Notes: generated by a model not told the origin, from the letters alone. Counted from the first letter of the stretch, positions 42,965-52,187 are shown. The stretch: DNA of 54,856 nucleotides from Arminella tubonensis (GCF_003240585.1 NZ_PCDP01000053.1:1-54856); one strand, 5' to 3'. Numbers and translations are program-made.

Positions 42965-43289
42965 CAAAAAATTCTCCCTTCCACTTTCGGCAGTTGTCAC
43001 AGTCTCACAGGCGAAGGCTAAAAGAAGCCCGTTTCTTGCGTCGTAGTCCGAATGTGTCCGAGACGGGTTGTTTGGAGCGGTTCCTTCTCGACAAATGATC
43101 CCGTGTGGATGGTCCGATATCGCAGCATATCGTTCGCCCTGGGCTCTTGTGGTGATCTCCAAAATCGGCCTAACATGCTCAAATGCAAAGCATGTCAAAT
43201 TATTAGACAATACGACTTCGCGTAGATTTTGCGGTGAAGAGTTCGCCGTGGGAGAGTACGCGTCCGGTCTCTGGCAGGATAGGATTTCG
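42965..43289. other. Divergent gap before adenine deaminase
   Basis: No gene supported. It would hold the promoters for both flanking genes; I see no convincing operator or riboswitch pattern. Confidence 0.4.
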
Positions 43290-45092
43290 ATGGCCACGCT
43301 CACCCGTTTTTCCGTAAAGCCGCTGTCGACCATGACGCGGACGCTTGCCGACGTTGCTTCTGCCCGCAGGGAACCAGATCTGGTGATACAGGGAGCCAGG
43401 GTGCTTTCCACCTATTCCGAGCGCATTCTCGGTGACCGGGAAGTCTGGGTTGCTGGCGGTCGCATCGCCGCTGTGAAACCCGCCGGTACCTACAGGGGAA
43501 GCGGCGCAAAACTCTATGATGCCAAGGGCGGGATCATCGCTCCAGGCCTGGTCGATCCGCATATCCACATCGAGTCCAGCATGGTGACGGCCTGCGCCTA
43601 TGCCGAGGCAGCCCTTCTCAACGGCACGACGACGATTTTCTGCGACAGCCACGAGATCGGCAACGTCATGGATGTCGCCGGCGTCGAGGCGATGCTGGAA
43701 GATGCGCGGCACGCGCCGCTGTCGATTTTCCTGACGGTGCCAAGCACGGTGCCCGCAACCTCGGCGGCACTCGAGACGGCAGGCGGCGACCTGACGCCTG
43801 AGAAGATTGCCGGACTGTTCGACAAATGGCCGGAGGCGGTGGCGCTCGGCGAGAAAATGGATTTCGTCCAGGTGGCGATGGGCGACGAGCGCAGCCACGC
43901 GATCCTCGCCGCGGCCCTGCAGCGCGGCCGTCCCGTATCGGGTCATGTCTATGGCCGCGAGTTCGTGTCCGCCTATGCCGCTTCAGGCGTCACCGACACC
44001 CATGAAGCAATCGATCGGGAGATTGCCGACGATATGCTCGAGGCCGGTATCTGGCTGTTCCTGCGCGGTGGGCCGCCGACGACGCCGTGGCATAGCCTGC
44101 CGCATGCGATCAAGACGATCACCGAACTCGGCGCCTCACACAAGCGTATCGCCGTCTGCACCGACGATCGCGATGCCGACGACCTTTTGCTGTTCGGTCT
44201 CGACTGGGTGACACGCGAAGCGATGAAGGCCGGCATGTCCAGGGAGCAGGCCTGGGCCATGGGCTCGCTGCACGGCGCGACACGCTTCGGCATGGATGGC
44301 GAGATCGGTGGGCTCGGGGGCGGGCGGCGCGCCGACCTCGTGCTTCTGACCGATGAGCTGAAGCCGGTCAGCACCTGGTACGGCGGCGAGCTCGTCGTCG
44401 ACCACAGGAAGATCACGCCGGTGCTGGAGGCTGCACTTTCCAATCCCTATCGATACCCCGAGGCGGCCTATCATACCGTCAAGCTGCCGAAGAACCTCAA
44501 GCTGACGCCCGACCTGCCGACCGAGCCGGTCATCGCCCACACGATCAAGACGGAACTACCGGGTATCACGCTCGGGCATGTGACAGTAGAACTCGAGCCG
44601 GCGAACGACTGGCAGACCCATTTCGAGCGCCACGGTCTTTGTTTCGTGACGGTGGTCGAGCGACATGGCAAGTCTCCGGGGAACGTCGCACACGGTTTGC
44701 TCAACAGCTTCGGCCTGAAGAAAGGCGCGGTCGCTTCATCAGTCGGGCATGACAGCCACAACATCATCGTGGCCGGCACAAACGAGGCCGACATGCAGGT
44801 GGCGCTGGATGCGATCGAGGCCAGGCAGGGCGGGGTCTGCGTCGTCATGGACGGGAAGGTGACGGCGATGGTGCCGCTGCCCATTGCCGGACTTCTGTCC
44901 GACAAGCGGGTGCATGAGGTTGCCGACGAAGTGAAACTGCTGAAGGTCGAATGGGAAAAGGCGGAGTGCACCATCGCCTATATGGGGTTCAACCTCATCC
45001 CGCTCTCGGTGATCCCGGAAATCCGCATCACCGACAAGGGGCTGGTGCTGGTGCCCGAGATGACCATCGCGCCGCTGTTCGAGCCGGCCTGA
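43290..45092 (+). CDS. ade: Adenine deaminase
   Basis: A 600-aa amidohydrolase that converts adenine to hypoxanthine and ammonia (purine salvage). Metal motif DPHIHIESSMVT (HxH) is near residue 92, followed by CDSHEIGNVMD, SGHVYGREF, TDTHEAIDRE and the catalytic Asp in VCTDDRDADD. The C-terminal domain has GLKKGAVASSVGHDSHNI. Length matches the rhizobial enzyme. Start ATG 43290 is chosen by family length; a longer in-frame start exists at 43068. It is not linked to other purine genes. Confidence 0.92.
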   Translation: MATLTRFSVKPLSTMTRTLADVASARREPDLVIQGARVLSTYSERILGDREVWVAGGRIAAVKPAGTYRGSGAKLYDAKGGIIAPGLVDPHIHIESSMVTACAYAEAALLNGTTTIFCDSHEIGNVMDVAGVEAMLEDARHAPLSIFLTVPSTVPATSAALETAGGDLTPEKIAGLFDKWPEAVALGEKMDFVQVAMGDERSHAILAAALQRGRPVSGHVYGREFVSAYAASGVTDTHEAIDREIADDMLEAGIWLFLRGGPPTTPWHSLPHAIKTITELGASHKRIAVCTDDRDADDLLLFGLDWVTREAMKAGMSREQAWAMGSLHGATRFGMDGEIGGLGGGRRADLVLLTDELKPVSTWYGGELVVDHRKITPVLEAALSNPYRYPEAAYHTVKLPKNLKLTPDLPTEPVIAHTIKTELPGITLGHVTVELEPANDWQTHFERHGLCFVTVVERHGKSPGNVAHGLLNSFGLKKGAVASSVGHDSHNIIVAGTNEADMQVALDAIEARQGGVCVVMDGKVTAMVPLPIAGLLSDKRVHEVADEVKLLKVEWEKAECTIAYMGFNLIPLSVIPEIRITDKGLVLVPEMTIAPLFEPA

Positions 45093-45105
45093 CCATACTT
45101 TGCCG

Positions 45106-45129
45106 GGCCGGGGCGATGGCGTCCCGGCC
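45106..45129. terminator. GC-rich hairpin between convergent genes
   Basis: GGCCGGG (45106-45112) and CCCGGCC (45123-45129) pair around a 10-base loop, between the ends of adenine deaminase and the small minus-strand membrane-protein gene. There is no T-run. Confidence 0.4.
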
Positions 45130-45275
45130 TATGGCTTCTGCGGGTCGGGCTGCTGGATGACTTTCTGCGGCTCCGCGTCCTTGCCGCTCTTGCTGGGGCT
45201 GAACGGCTTGATGACGAGAATACTCAGGATGGAGCCGATCATTACCACGACGATGACGAGCATCAGTGTTCGCAT
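45129..45275 (-). CDS. 48-residue membrane microprotein
   Basis: A short gene (MRTLMLVIVVVMIGSILSIL, then VIKPFSPSKSGKDAE, ending QQPDPQKP). One N-terminal transmembrane helix is followed by a short polar tail rich in Pro and Gln. AGGTGGGGAAG directly precedes the ATG. It lies 85 bases downstream of the aromatic-CoA operon on the same strand and could be its last member or independent. Function unknown. Confidence 0.6.
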   Translation of the reverse strand: MRTLMLVIVVVMIGSILSILVIKPFSPSKSGKDAEPQKVIQQPDPQKP

Positions 45276-45359
45276 CTTCCCCACCTTTTATTCAGATCAC
45301 AAGCTTCAACCTAAAGTGCTTGATCTAAGATGGTCCTAGGATTGGTTGCGTCAAGTCCG

Positions 45360-47324
45360 TCAGCGGCGGCCGGCTGCGAACATCGGGCCGCCACGATAGG
45401 ATGGGAAGCCGTAGCCGTTGATCATTACAAGGTCGATATCCCCGGGTCTCGCGGCGATGCCGCCGGCCAAAAGGCGGTCGCCTTCGTCGGCCATGGCTTT
45501 CAGCAGGCGCGTCACGATCTCGTCTGATGTGAACGAACGGGGCTCGATCGCTTTTTCGCGGCGCGCCTGTTCGATCAGTGCGGTGACCTCGGGGTCGACG
45601 GTGCGCTTGCCGCCGGGGTAGACATACCAGCCGCGACCGGCCTTCTGGCCGAAGCGCCCGGCTTCGCAAAGGCGGTCTGATATGTCGACGTAGCGTGCAT
45701 TCGGGTCGCGCGTCGAGGCTTGGCGCTTGCGGCGCGCCCAGGCGATCTCGAGGCCGGCCATGTCATAGACTGCGAAGAGGCCCATCGGGAAACCGTAGGC
45801 TTCAAGCGCGGCGTCGATCTCGTGGGGCAGGGCGCCGTCTTCGAGCATGAATTCGGCCTCGCGCCGATAGGCGGAGAAGATGCTGTTGCCGATGAAGCCT
45901 TCGGTGACGCCGCTGACAACGGGCAGCTTGCCCAGGCGTTTGGCGAAGGCGAGGGCCGTTGCGAGTACATCAGGCGCGGTCTTTGCGCAGTTCACCACTT
46001 CCACCAGCCGCATGATATTGGCCGGGGAGAAGAAGTGCAGTCCGACGATGCGCTCGGGAAGACGCGTCGCTGCGGCTATGGCATCGGGGTCCAGATAGCT
46101 GGTGTTGGTGGCGAGGATGGCGTCGTCGTGTACGACCACGTCGAGGCGCTGGAAGAGTTCGGTCTTGACGGTCAGGTCGTCGAAGACGGCCTCGATGATC
46201 AGATCGGCTGCGGCAAGCGCTTCCATCTCGGACGTCACCGTCAATCTCTGCAGCCGATCTGCCAGACCTGGGGCATCCAGTCGGCCGATCTGCACGGCTT
46301 TCTCCAAGATACCGGCGATGCGCTCGCGGCCTTTTTTGGCGGCTTCCTCGGTTTGCTCGATGCCGATGACGCGGTAGCCGGCATTAAGCGTAGCGACGGC
46401 AATTCCCGAACCCATCAGGCCGGTGCCGACGATGCCAACCGTCTCGATCTTCCGCGCAACTATTTTCTCCAGGCCATCGACCTTGCCGGCCAATCTCTCG
46501 GCGAAAAAGACATGGCGGAGTGCCGAAGCCTGCTCGCTGTCGCGCAGGCGAAGGAAGGTGGCGCGTTCGTCCGCAAGACCTTCGGCGAGGGGGGTGGTGG
46601 AGGCCGAGATGACCAGTCGAACGGTTTGTCCGGGGGCTGTCTGGCCTCTGGATCTGCCGAGCACCTTTTGGGCAGCAGCGTCGATCGCAGCCGTATCTTC
46701 GGCTCTGACGGCGAGCTGGCCGGTTCGGCGAAGCGGTCTTGTCGCGAGGTCTCTAACCATGGCTTCGGCCGCCGCCAGCGGATCGGCGGCCACGCTATCG
46801 ATGAGGCCGAGCGTCACGGCTTCGTCGGCCTTGACGATACGGCCGGTGCCGATCAGGTCGATGGCGGCTATGGTCCCGATGAGGCGCGGAAGTCGTTGTG
46901 TGCCGCCGGCGCCCGGAACGATGCCGAGCTTGACCTCCGGCAGGCCGAAGCTCGCGGCGGTGCCGGCAATGCGGCCGTGGCAAGCAAGGACGATCTCGCA
47001 GCCGCCGCCGAGGGCGGCGCCATTGATGGCCGCCGCAATTGGCTTGTCAAAGTTCTCGATGCGGTTGATGACGTCCGGCAGCAACGGTTCGAGGGGAGGC
47101 TTGCCGAATTCCCTGATGTCGGCGCCGCCAACGAAGGTGCGGCCCGCGCCCGTGAGCATGACGCCGATGATGCCAGCATCCCGCTCGGCGTGGTCAAGTG
47201 CTGCCATCAGGCCGATGCGCACATGGGTCGAGGTTGCATTGACCGGCGGGTTGTCGATCGTGACGACCAGAATGCCGTCGGCTGCTGTTGCCGATACGCT
47301 TTCGGAAAAGCTTAAACCCGCCAT
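45360..47324 (-). CDS. Enoyl-CoA hydratase/3-hydroxyacyl-CoA dehydrogenase fusion
   Basis: A 654-aa bifunctional beta-oxidation enzyme. The hydratase/isomerase part (about 1-190) has LTGAGRTFVGGADIREF, GAALGGGCEIVLACH and the Glu-bearing LPEVKLGIVPGAGGTQR. The dehydrogenase part (about 295-654) has NAD-binding VGIVGTGLMGSGIAVATLN and the signature GLHFFSPANIMRLVEVV with its catalytic His. It hydrates enoyl-CoA and oxidises the 3-hydroxy product to 3-oxoacyl-CoA. It is the last large gene of the operon, 14 bases after the RidA gene. GGAGGGATAAGC precedes the ATG. Confidence 0.93.
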   Translation of the reverse strand: MAGLSFSESVSATAADGILVVTIDNPPVNATSTHVRIGLMAALDHAERDAGIIGVMLTGAGRTFVGGADIREFGKPPLEPLLPDVINRIENFDKPIAAAINGAALGGGCEIVLACHGRIAGTAASFGLPEVKLGIVPGAGGTQRLPRLIGTIAAIDLIGTGRIVKADEAVTLGLIDSVAADPLAAAEAMVRDLATRPLRRTGQLAVRAEDTAAIDAAAQKVLGRSRGQTAPGQTVRLVISASTTPLAEGLADERATFLRLRDSEQASALRHVFFAERLAGKVDGLEKIVARKIETVGIVGTGLMGSGIAVATLNAGYRVIGIEQTEEAAKKGRERIAGILEKAVQIGRLDAPGLADRLQRLTVTSEMEALAAADLIIEAVFDDLTVKTELFQRLDVVVHDDAILATNTSYLDPDAIAAATRLPERIVGLHFFSPANIMRLVEVVNCAKTAPDVLATALAFAKRLGKLPVVSGVTEGFIGNSIFSAYRREAEFMLEDGALPHEIDAALEAYGFPMGLFAVYDMAGLEIAWARRKRQASTRDPNARYVDISDRLCEAGRFGQKAGRGWYVYPGGKRTVDPEVTALIEQARREKAIEPRSFTSDEIVTRLLKAMADEGDRLLAGGIAARPGDIDLVMINGYGFPSYRGGPMFAAGRR

Positions 47325-47338
47325 TGCTTATCCCTCCG

Positions 47339-47734
47339 TTATTCCGGAACGACGGCGGTGGCCTGGATCTCGATCTTGGCGCGGTCCTCGACGAGGGCCA
47401 CGACCTGCATGGCGGCCATCGCCGGGAAATGGCGGCCGATGATGTCGCGATAGGCCTGGCCGATGCCCTTGAGGTTGTCGCGATATTCCGCCTTGTCGGT
47501 GAAGTACCAGGTCATCGTGGTGATGTGCTGCGGCTCGGCACCACCTGCCGCAAGAATTGCCACGACGTTCTTCAGCGTCTGGCGGACCTGCGCCACGAAA
47601 TCATCGCTCTCGAATTCGCAGCTCTCGTTCCAGCCGACCTGGCCGCCGACGAACACCATGCGACCGGTGGCCGACATGCCGTTGGCATATCCGATCGGCT
47701 TGGCCCAACCTTCAGGCTGCAGGATCGTGTGCAT
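47339..47734 (-). CDS. RidA (YjgF/UK114) family protein
   Basis: A 131-aa trimer-forming RidA-family protein (GWAKPIGYANGMSATGRMVF, VGGQVGWN, QVRQTLKNVVAILAAGGAEP, AKIEIQATAV). Canonical RidA uses an Arg just before the last strand to hydrolyse enamine/imine intermediates. By my alignment that position here is Leu (VVALVEDRAKIEI), as in Rid groups not shown to be deaminases. In this operon the first ring product would be an enamine, so a role in handling it is tempting but unproven. The start ATG 47734 has GGAGAAG upstream and overlaps the thioesterase gene by 23 bases. Confidence 0.85.
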   Translation of the reverse strand: MHTILQPEGWAKPIGYANGMSATGRMVFVGGQVGWNESCEFESDDFVAQVRQTLKNVVAILAAGGAEPQHITTMTWYFTDKAEYRDNLKGIGQAYRDIIGRHFPAMAAMQVVALVEDRAKIEIQATAVVPE

Positions 47735-48143
47735 CGGTCTTCTCCAGATGATGTTCCAGCGCTGCACGGATATCATCCGGCCAGGCAAGCGATTGATGGG
47801 TATCGAGCGATGTGGCGACGACGCGCTGGCGTGCGGTCCAGAGGACCTTGCCGGCGGCGGAAACCTCATGCTCGAGATCGAGCGAGGAGCGGCCGATGCG
47901 GCGCACCACGATCGCGAATTCCAGTTCGTCCCCTTGAAAGCCGGGACTTACGAAGGTCGCGTCAAGGCGCACCGTTGGCATGCCGATACGGCGCTGTTCT
48001 ATCAGGGTTTTCCAGGGAAAGCCGAGCGACGCGAAATAGTCCTCCGTCACACCGACGAGGATGTTCAGGTAGGATGGGAAATATGCGATCCCCGAGGGAT
48101 CGCAATCTCCAAAGCGCAAGGGTCTGGTTGCCTTGAATGCCAA
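47712..48143 (-). CDS. 4HBT-type acyl-CoA thioesterase (hotdog fold)
   Basis: A 143-aa single-hotdog thioesterase. RFGDCDPSGIAYFPSYLNIL near the N-terminus is the 4-hydroxybenzoyl-CoA thioesterase signature with the catalytic Asp. The rest alternates strand segments (VRLDATFVSPGFQGDELEF). It hydrolyses aryl- or acyl-CoA esters, probably as a release valve when CoA is trapped in pathway intermediates. It is nine bases after the glutaryl-CoA dehydrogenase-like gene. Confidence 0.9.
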   Translation of the reverse strand: MAFKATRPLRFGDCDPSGIAYFPSYLNILVGVTEDYFASLGFPWKTLIEQRRIGMPTVRLDATFVSPGFQGDELEFAIVVRRIGRSSLDLEHEVSAAGKVLWTARQRVVATSLDTHQSLAWPDDIRAALEHHLEKTDAHDPAA

Positions 48144-48152
48144 GTTCGTGCC

Positions 48153-49340
48153 TCAGTTCGCAAAGGCCGCGATGCCGGTGATGGCTCGGCCGACGATGAG
48201 GGCGTGGATGTCGTGGGTTCCTTCGTAGGTGTTGACCACTTCAAGGTTGACCAAGTGGCGGATGATGCCGAACTCGTCCGAGATGCCGTTGCCGCCGAGC
48301 ATGTCGCGGGCAGCCCTGGCGATGTCGAGCGCCTTGCCACAGGAATTGCGCTTGAGGATGGAGGTGAGCTCGACCGGCGGGTGGCCCTCTTCCTTCATCC
48401 GTCCGAGGCGCAGGCAGCCCTGAAGGCCGAGGCTGATCTCGGTCGCCATGTCGGCCAGCTTCTTCTGGATCAACTGGTTGGCGGCAAGCGGCCGGCCGAA
48501 CTGGTTGCGATCCAGCACGTATTGCCGCGCCTTGGCATAGCAATCCTCGGCAGCGCCTAGCGCACCCCAGGCGATGCCGAAGCGGGCCGAGTTCAGGCAG
48601 GTGAAAGGCCCCTTGAGGCCGGTAACGTTGGGCAGCATGTTTTCTTCGGGCACGAAGACGTTGTCCATCACCACTTCGCCTGTGATCGAGGCGCGCAGCC
48701 CGACTTTCCCGTGTATCGCCGGGGCCGACAGTCCCTTCCAGGCCTTCTCGAGGATGAAGCCGCGGATGACGCCGTCCTCCGTCTTGCCCCAGACGACGAA
48801 GACGTCGGCGATGGGGGCGTTGGAGATCCAGGTCTTGGAACCGGTCAGGCTGTAGCCGCCGTCCACTTTTTTCGCGCGGGTCGCCATCGAACCGGGGTCG
48901 GAACCGTGGTTGGGCTCGGTCAGGCCGAAGCAGCCGATCCATTCACCGGTTGCGAGCCTTGGCAGGTACTTCTGCTTCTGGGCTTCTGAGCCGAAGGCGT
49001 CGATCGGTACCATGACCAGGGACGACTGCACGCTCATCATCGAGCGGTAGCCGCTGTCGACGCGCTCGACCTCGCGCGCGATCAGGCCGTAGGCGACATA
49101 GCCGAGGCCGGAGCCGCCGTATTCCGGTGCGATCGTCGGGCCGAGCAGGCCGAGTTCGCCCATTTCGCGGAAGATCGCCGGGTCGGTCTTTTCGTGGCGG
49201 AAGGCATCGAGAACACGAGGGGCAAGCTTTTCCTGCGCATAGGATTGCGCGGTGTCGAGCACCATGCGCTCTTCGTCGGTCAGCTGCTCCTGCAGCCGGA
49301 ACGGATCGGCCCAGTCAAAGATTTCACGGGTGTGCTGCAT
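48153..49340 (-). CDS. Glutaryl-CoA dehydrogenase-like acyl-CoA dehydrogenase
   Basis: A 395-aa flavoprotein very close to glutaryl-CoA dehydrogenase, which oxidatively decarboxylates glutaryl-CoA to crotonyl-CoA. Diagnostic stretches: ERVDSGYRSMMSVQSSLVM (with the substrate-carboxylate Arg), CFGLTEPNHGSDPGSMATR, ARDMLGGNGISDEFGIIRH, and the catalytic Glu in VNTYEGTHDIHALI. I prefer ATG 49340 (GGGAG eight bases upstream) over ATG 49355, which overlaps the preceding stop as TGATG. It fits a pathway whose ring-derived C7 diacid is shortened to glutaryl-CoA. Confidence 0.9.
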   Translation of the reverse strand: MQHTREIFDWADPFRLQEQLTDEERMVLDTAQSYAQEKLAPRVLDAFRHEKTDPAIFREMGELGLLGPTIAPEYGGSGLGYVAYGLIAREVERVDSGYRSMMSVQSSLVMVPIDAFGSEAQKQKYLPRLATGEWIGCFGLTEPNHGSDPGSMATRAKKVDGGYSLTGSKTWISNAPIADVFVVWGKTEDGVIRGFILEKAWKGLSAPAIHGKVGLRASITGEVVMDNVFVPEENMLPNVTGLKGPFTCLNSARFGIAWGALGAAEDCYAKARQYVLDRNQFGRPLAANQLIQKKLADMATEISLGLQGCLRLGRMKEEGHPPVELTSILKRNSCGKALDIARAARDMLGGNGISDEFGIIRHLVNLEVVNTYEGTHDIHALIVGRAITGIAAFAN

Positions 49341-49354
49341 AGTCTGATCTCCCA

Positions 49355-50536
49355 TCAATTGGCCTTCAGGAGCTCGCGCGCGACGATCAGTTTCTGAACC
49401 TCGGTCGCACCCTCGTAGATGCGAAGCGCACGAATCTCTCGATAAAGCTTCTCTGTTATTTCGCCACTTCTGACGCCGCGGCCGCCGAAAAGCTGGACGG
49501 CACGGTCTATCACGCTCTGCGCCGTCTCCGTGGCCGTCATCTTGGCCATGGCCGCTTCGCGGGTCGTCGGCAGTTTCTGCACGTCGCGACGCCAGGCCGC
49601 CCTGTATGTGAGCAGTGCTGCAGCATCGATGCCGGTCGCCATATCCCCGAGGGCGGCTTGCGTCAACTGCAGGTCGGCAAGCGCTCCGCCGAACATCGGC
49701 CGCGCCTTGGCATGGGCGATGGATTCGTCGAGTGCGCGGCGTGCGAAGCCGACGGCAGCCGCCGCCACCGAGGCGCGAAAGATGTCGAGCGTCCGCATGG
49801 CGATCTTGAAGCCTTCGCCCGGAGCGCCAAGGCGGCGCGACGCAGGGATGCGGCAATTCTCGAAGCGGATGGTCGCCAGCGGGTGCGGCGCGATCACCTC
49901 TATCCGCTCGGTGACCGAGAAGCCCGGGTCGTCGGCAAAGACGACAAATGCGGAGATGCCGCGCGTTCCCGGAGCCTCGCCGGTGCGGGCGAAGACGGTG
50001 TAGACATCGGCAATGCCGCCGTTGGAAATCCAGGTTTTCTCGCCGTCGAGAACATAGTGTTCGCCGTCAAGCCGGGCTGCGCAAGCCATCGCCGCGACAT
50101 CGGAGCCGGCGTCTTTTTCCGACAGGGCGAAAGCGGCCAGCCATTTTCCCGACCGCACCTTCGGCAGCACCGTAGCGCGCAGTGCATCGTCTCCTGAAAG
50201 CCCGATCGCGCCGGTGCCGAGGCCCTGCATGGCGAAGGCGAAATCGGCAAGCCCGTCATGCCAGGCAAGCGTTTCGCGGGCGAGGCAGACAAGGCGGGAA
50301 TCGATCGGCATGTCGCCGGGTGCACCAGTACCAACCGCAGCGCGCAGGAGCCCGGCGTCGCCGAGGGCCCGCACCAGCTTGCGGCAGGCATTGTCGACGT
50401 CCGCGTGGTCGATTTCGCTCAGCGCCGACTTTGCGAATTGATCGACGTTCCGGGCAAACTCCCGATGCTCGATGTCGAAGAACGGCCATTCGAGATGGTC
50501 GCGCGTCGGTCCTCTGAGCATGGTTGGCGCCGACAT
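49355..50536 (-). CDS. Acyl-CoA dehydrogenase
   Basis: A 393-aa FAD enzyme of the acyl-CoA dehydrogenase family: FALSEKDAGSDVAAMACAAR, GEKTWISNGGIADVYTVFAR and QLFGGRGVRSGEITEKLYRE. The C-terminal RIYEGATEVQKLIVARELL contains the likely base Glu. It introduces a 2,3-double bond in an acyl-CoA and is paired in tandem with the glutaryl-CoA dehydrogenase-like gene. Likely substrate: the cyclic or opened intermediate of the operon pathway (inference). It is four bases after the hydratase stop. Confidence 0.9.
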   Translation of the reverse strand: MSAPTMLRGPTRDHLEWPFFDIEHREFARNVDQFAKSALSEIDHADVDNACRKLVRALGDAGLLRAAVGTGAPGDMPIDSRLVCLARETLAWHDGLADFAFAMQGLGTGAIGLSGDDALRATVLPKVRSGKWLAAFALSEKDAGSDVAAMACAARLDGEHYVLDGEKTWISNGGIADVYTVFARTGEAPGTRGISAFVVFADDPGFSVTERIEVIAPHPLATIRFENCRIPASRRLGAPGEGFKIAMRTLDIFRASVAAAAVGFARRALDESIAHAKARPMFGGALADLQLTQAALGDMATGIDAAALLTYRAAWRRDVQKLPTTREAAMAKMTATETAQSVIDRAVQLFGGRGVRSGEITEKLYREIRALRIYEGATEVQKLIVARELLKAN

Positions 50537-50540
50537 CGCG

Positions 50541-51392
50541 TCAATTCCCTCGGAATTCTGGCTTGCGCTTGGCGGCGAAGGCTTCGAAGGCGCGGCGGAA
50601 ATCCTGCGTCGCCATGCAGAGCGCCTGCGCTTGCGCTTCGGATTCGATCATCTCGTCGATGCCCATCGCCCATTCCTGGTTCAGCATGGTCTTGGTCATG
50701 CCATGGGCAAACCATGGGCCATCGGCGAGCGAACGGGCGAGCTTGACGGCTTCCTGTTCCAGATCGGCCTGCGCATGGAGACCGTTGTAGAAGCCCCATG
50801 CACTGCCCTCGGCAGAGGTCATCGAGCGGCCGGTGTAGAGCAGCTCGGCGGCGCGGCCCTGGCCGATGATACGGGGAAGGATGCCGCATGCGCCCATGTC
50901 GGCGCCGGCGAGGCCTACCCGGGTAAACAGGAAGGCGGTCTTTGCCTCGGGCGTCGCCAGGCGCAGATCGGAGGCCATTGCGAGGATCGCGCCGGCGCCG
51001 GCACAGATGCCGTCGACGGCGGTGACGATCGGCTGCGGGCATTTGCGCATCGCCTTGACCAGATCGCCAGTCATGCGGGTGAAGGCGAGAAGCTCCGGCA
51101 TTGCCATGCGGGTCAGTGGCTCGATGATCTCGAATACGTCGCCGCCGGACGAGAAATTGCCGCCGGCGCCGGTCAGGACGATCGCCCTGACGTCGGATGC
51201 ATAGACGAGGTCGCGGAAGAGATCGCGGAGTTCGGCGTAGCTTTCGAAAGTAAGCGGGTTCTTACGCTCTGGCCGGTTCAGGCGAATGGTCGCCACGCGT
51301 CCGTCGTCGCTGACCTCCCAGAGGAAATGCTTTGCCTGGTAGTCCTTGAAGGGCTTCAGATGACCCTGCATCGTCATGTCGCGCTCGCTCAT
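50541..51392 (-). CDS. Enoyl-CoA hydratase (crotonase family)
   Basis: A 283-aa crotonase-fold protein. The first oxyanion loop is AGGNFSSGGDVFEI and the second CAGAGAILAMASDLRLA. GLAGADMGACGILPRIIGQG replaces the canonical Glu-bearing PE...GTQRL region, so the acid/base residues differ from fatty-acid hydratase. This variant is common beside salicylyl-/aminobenzoyl-CoA hydroxylase genes, as I recall. Its ATG overlaps the SDR stop by four bases (ATGA). Confidence 0.88.
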   Translation of the reverse strand: MSERDMTMQGHLKPFKDYQAKHFLWEVSDDGRVATIRLNRPERKNPLTFESYAELRDLFRDLVYASDVRAIVLTGAGGNFSSGGDVFEIIEPLTRMAMPELLAFTRMTGDLVKAMRKCPQPIVTAVDGICAGAGAILAMASDLRLATPEAKTAFLFTRVGLAGADMGACGILPRIIGQGRAAELLYTGRSMTSAEGSAWGFYNGLHAQADLEQEAVKLARSLADGPWFAHGMTKTMLNQEWAMGIDEMIESEAQAQALCMATQDFRRAFEAFAAKRKPEFRGN

Positions 51393-52177
51393 CCCGCCTG
51401 AACCTCCCCACCGGCAACCGCGATTGCCTGACCGTTGATCGATGCCGCGCCCGGCGATGCGAGCCACAGAACGGTATCGGCAACCTCCTCCGGTTTGACG
51501 AGCCGTCCCTGCGGATTGGATTTTGTGAATTCGGCCAGTGCCTGCTCGGCAGAGCGACCGGTCTTGGCGACGATGGTGTCGATCGCGCGCTCGATGATCG
51601 GCGTATCGGTGAAGCCGGGGCAGACGGCGTTGACAGTGATGCCGGTCTTTGCGAGCTCGACCGCCAGCGACCGGGTCAGGCCGACGACGCCGTGCTTGGC
51701 GGCGACATAGGCGGAGACGTAGCCGTAGCCCTGAAGCCCGGCCGTCGAGGCGATGTTGATGATGCGGGCGTCGTGGCCGTGCGATTTCAGGTCCGCCAGA
51801 GCTGCCTGCGTCACCAGGAAGACGCCAGTGAGATCCACGGAGATCACCCGGGACCACATGTCCAGGCTGGTTTTTTCAAACGGCGCGGTGGGTGCTTCGC
51901 CGGCATTGTTGACAAGGATAGTCACCGGACCGAATTTCGTCCTTGCGGCGGCAAAGCCGGTGGCGATTGCCTCGGCATTCGTCACGTCGAAACCGGCGGC
52001 AACGAACGCCGCGTCTCCGAGTTCCGTGGCAAGTGCATCGAGCGGCTCGCGGCGGCGGGCGGCGAGCGTCACATGGGCGCTTTCGGCAACAAGGGCGCGT
52101 GCGATCGCTGCGCCGATGCCGCTGCCGGCACCGGTGACGAGGGCATGACGGCCCGCAAGTTTGCCCGAGGTTGTCAT
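51389..52177 (-). CDS. SDR oxidoreductase of the aromatic-CoA operon
   Basis: A 262-aa classical SDR. VTGAGSGIGAAIARALVAE, LVNNAGEAPTAPFEK, the catalytic Ser in IASTAGLQGYG and YVAAK are present. It ends with SINGQAIAVAGGEVQAG. It probably reduces or oxidises a keto/hydroxy group of the ring product made by the neighbouring bifunctional enzyme (3-hydroxyacyl-CoA dehydrogenase-like). It starts 10 bases after that gene's stop. Confidence 0.9.
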   Translation of the reverse strand: MTTSGKLAGRHALVTGAGSGIGAAIARALVAESAHVTLAARRREPLDALATELGDAAFVAAGFDVTNAEAIATGFAAARTKFGPVTILVNNAGEAPTAPFEKTSLDMWSRVISVDLTGVFLVTQAALADLKSHGHDARIINIASTAGLQGYGYVSAYVAAKHGVVGLTRSLAVELAKTGITVNAVCPGFTDTPIIERAIDTIVAKTGRSAEQALAEFTKSNPQGRLVKPEEVADTVLWLASPGAASINGQAIAVAGGEVQAG

Positions 52178-52187
52178 CGTCGGCTAC

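Noticed and set aside
42965..43411. N-terminal extension of the small exported protein
   Set aside because: The internal Met at 42964 starts a perfect signal peptide with a ribosome site; the extension is not protein-like.
45720..47315. 531-codon + frame opposite the hydratase/dehydrogenase fusion
   Set aside because: Antisense of a fully recognised enzyme; composition is that of a GC-rich mirror frame.
49356..49856. N-terminal extension of the glutaryl-CoA dehydrogenase-like gene
   Set aside because: It overlaps the upstream acyl-CoA dehydrogenase, and family length fits the start at 49340.
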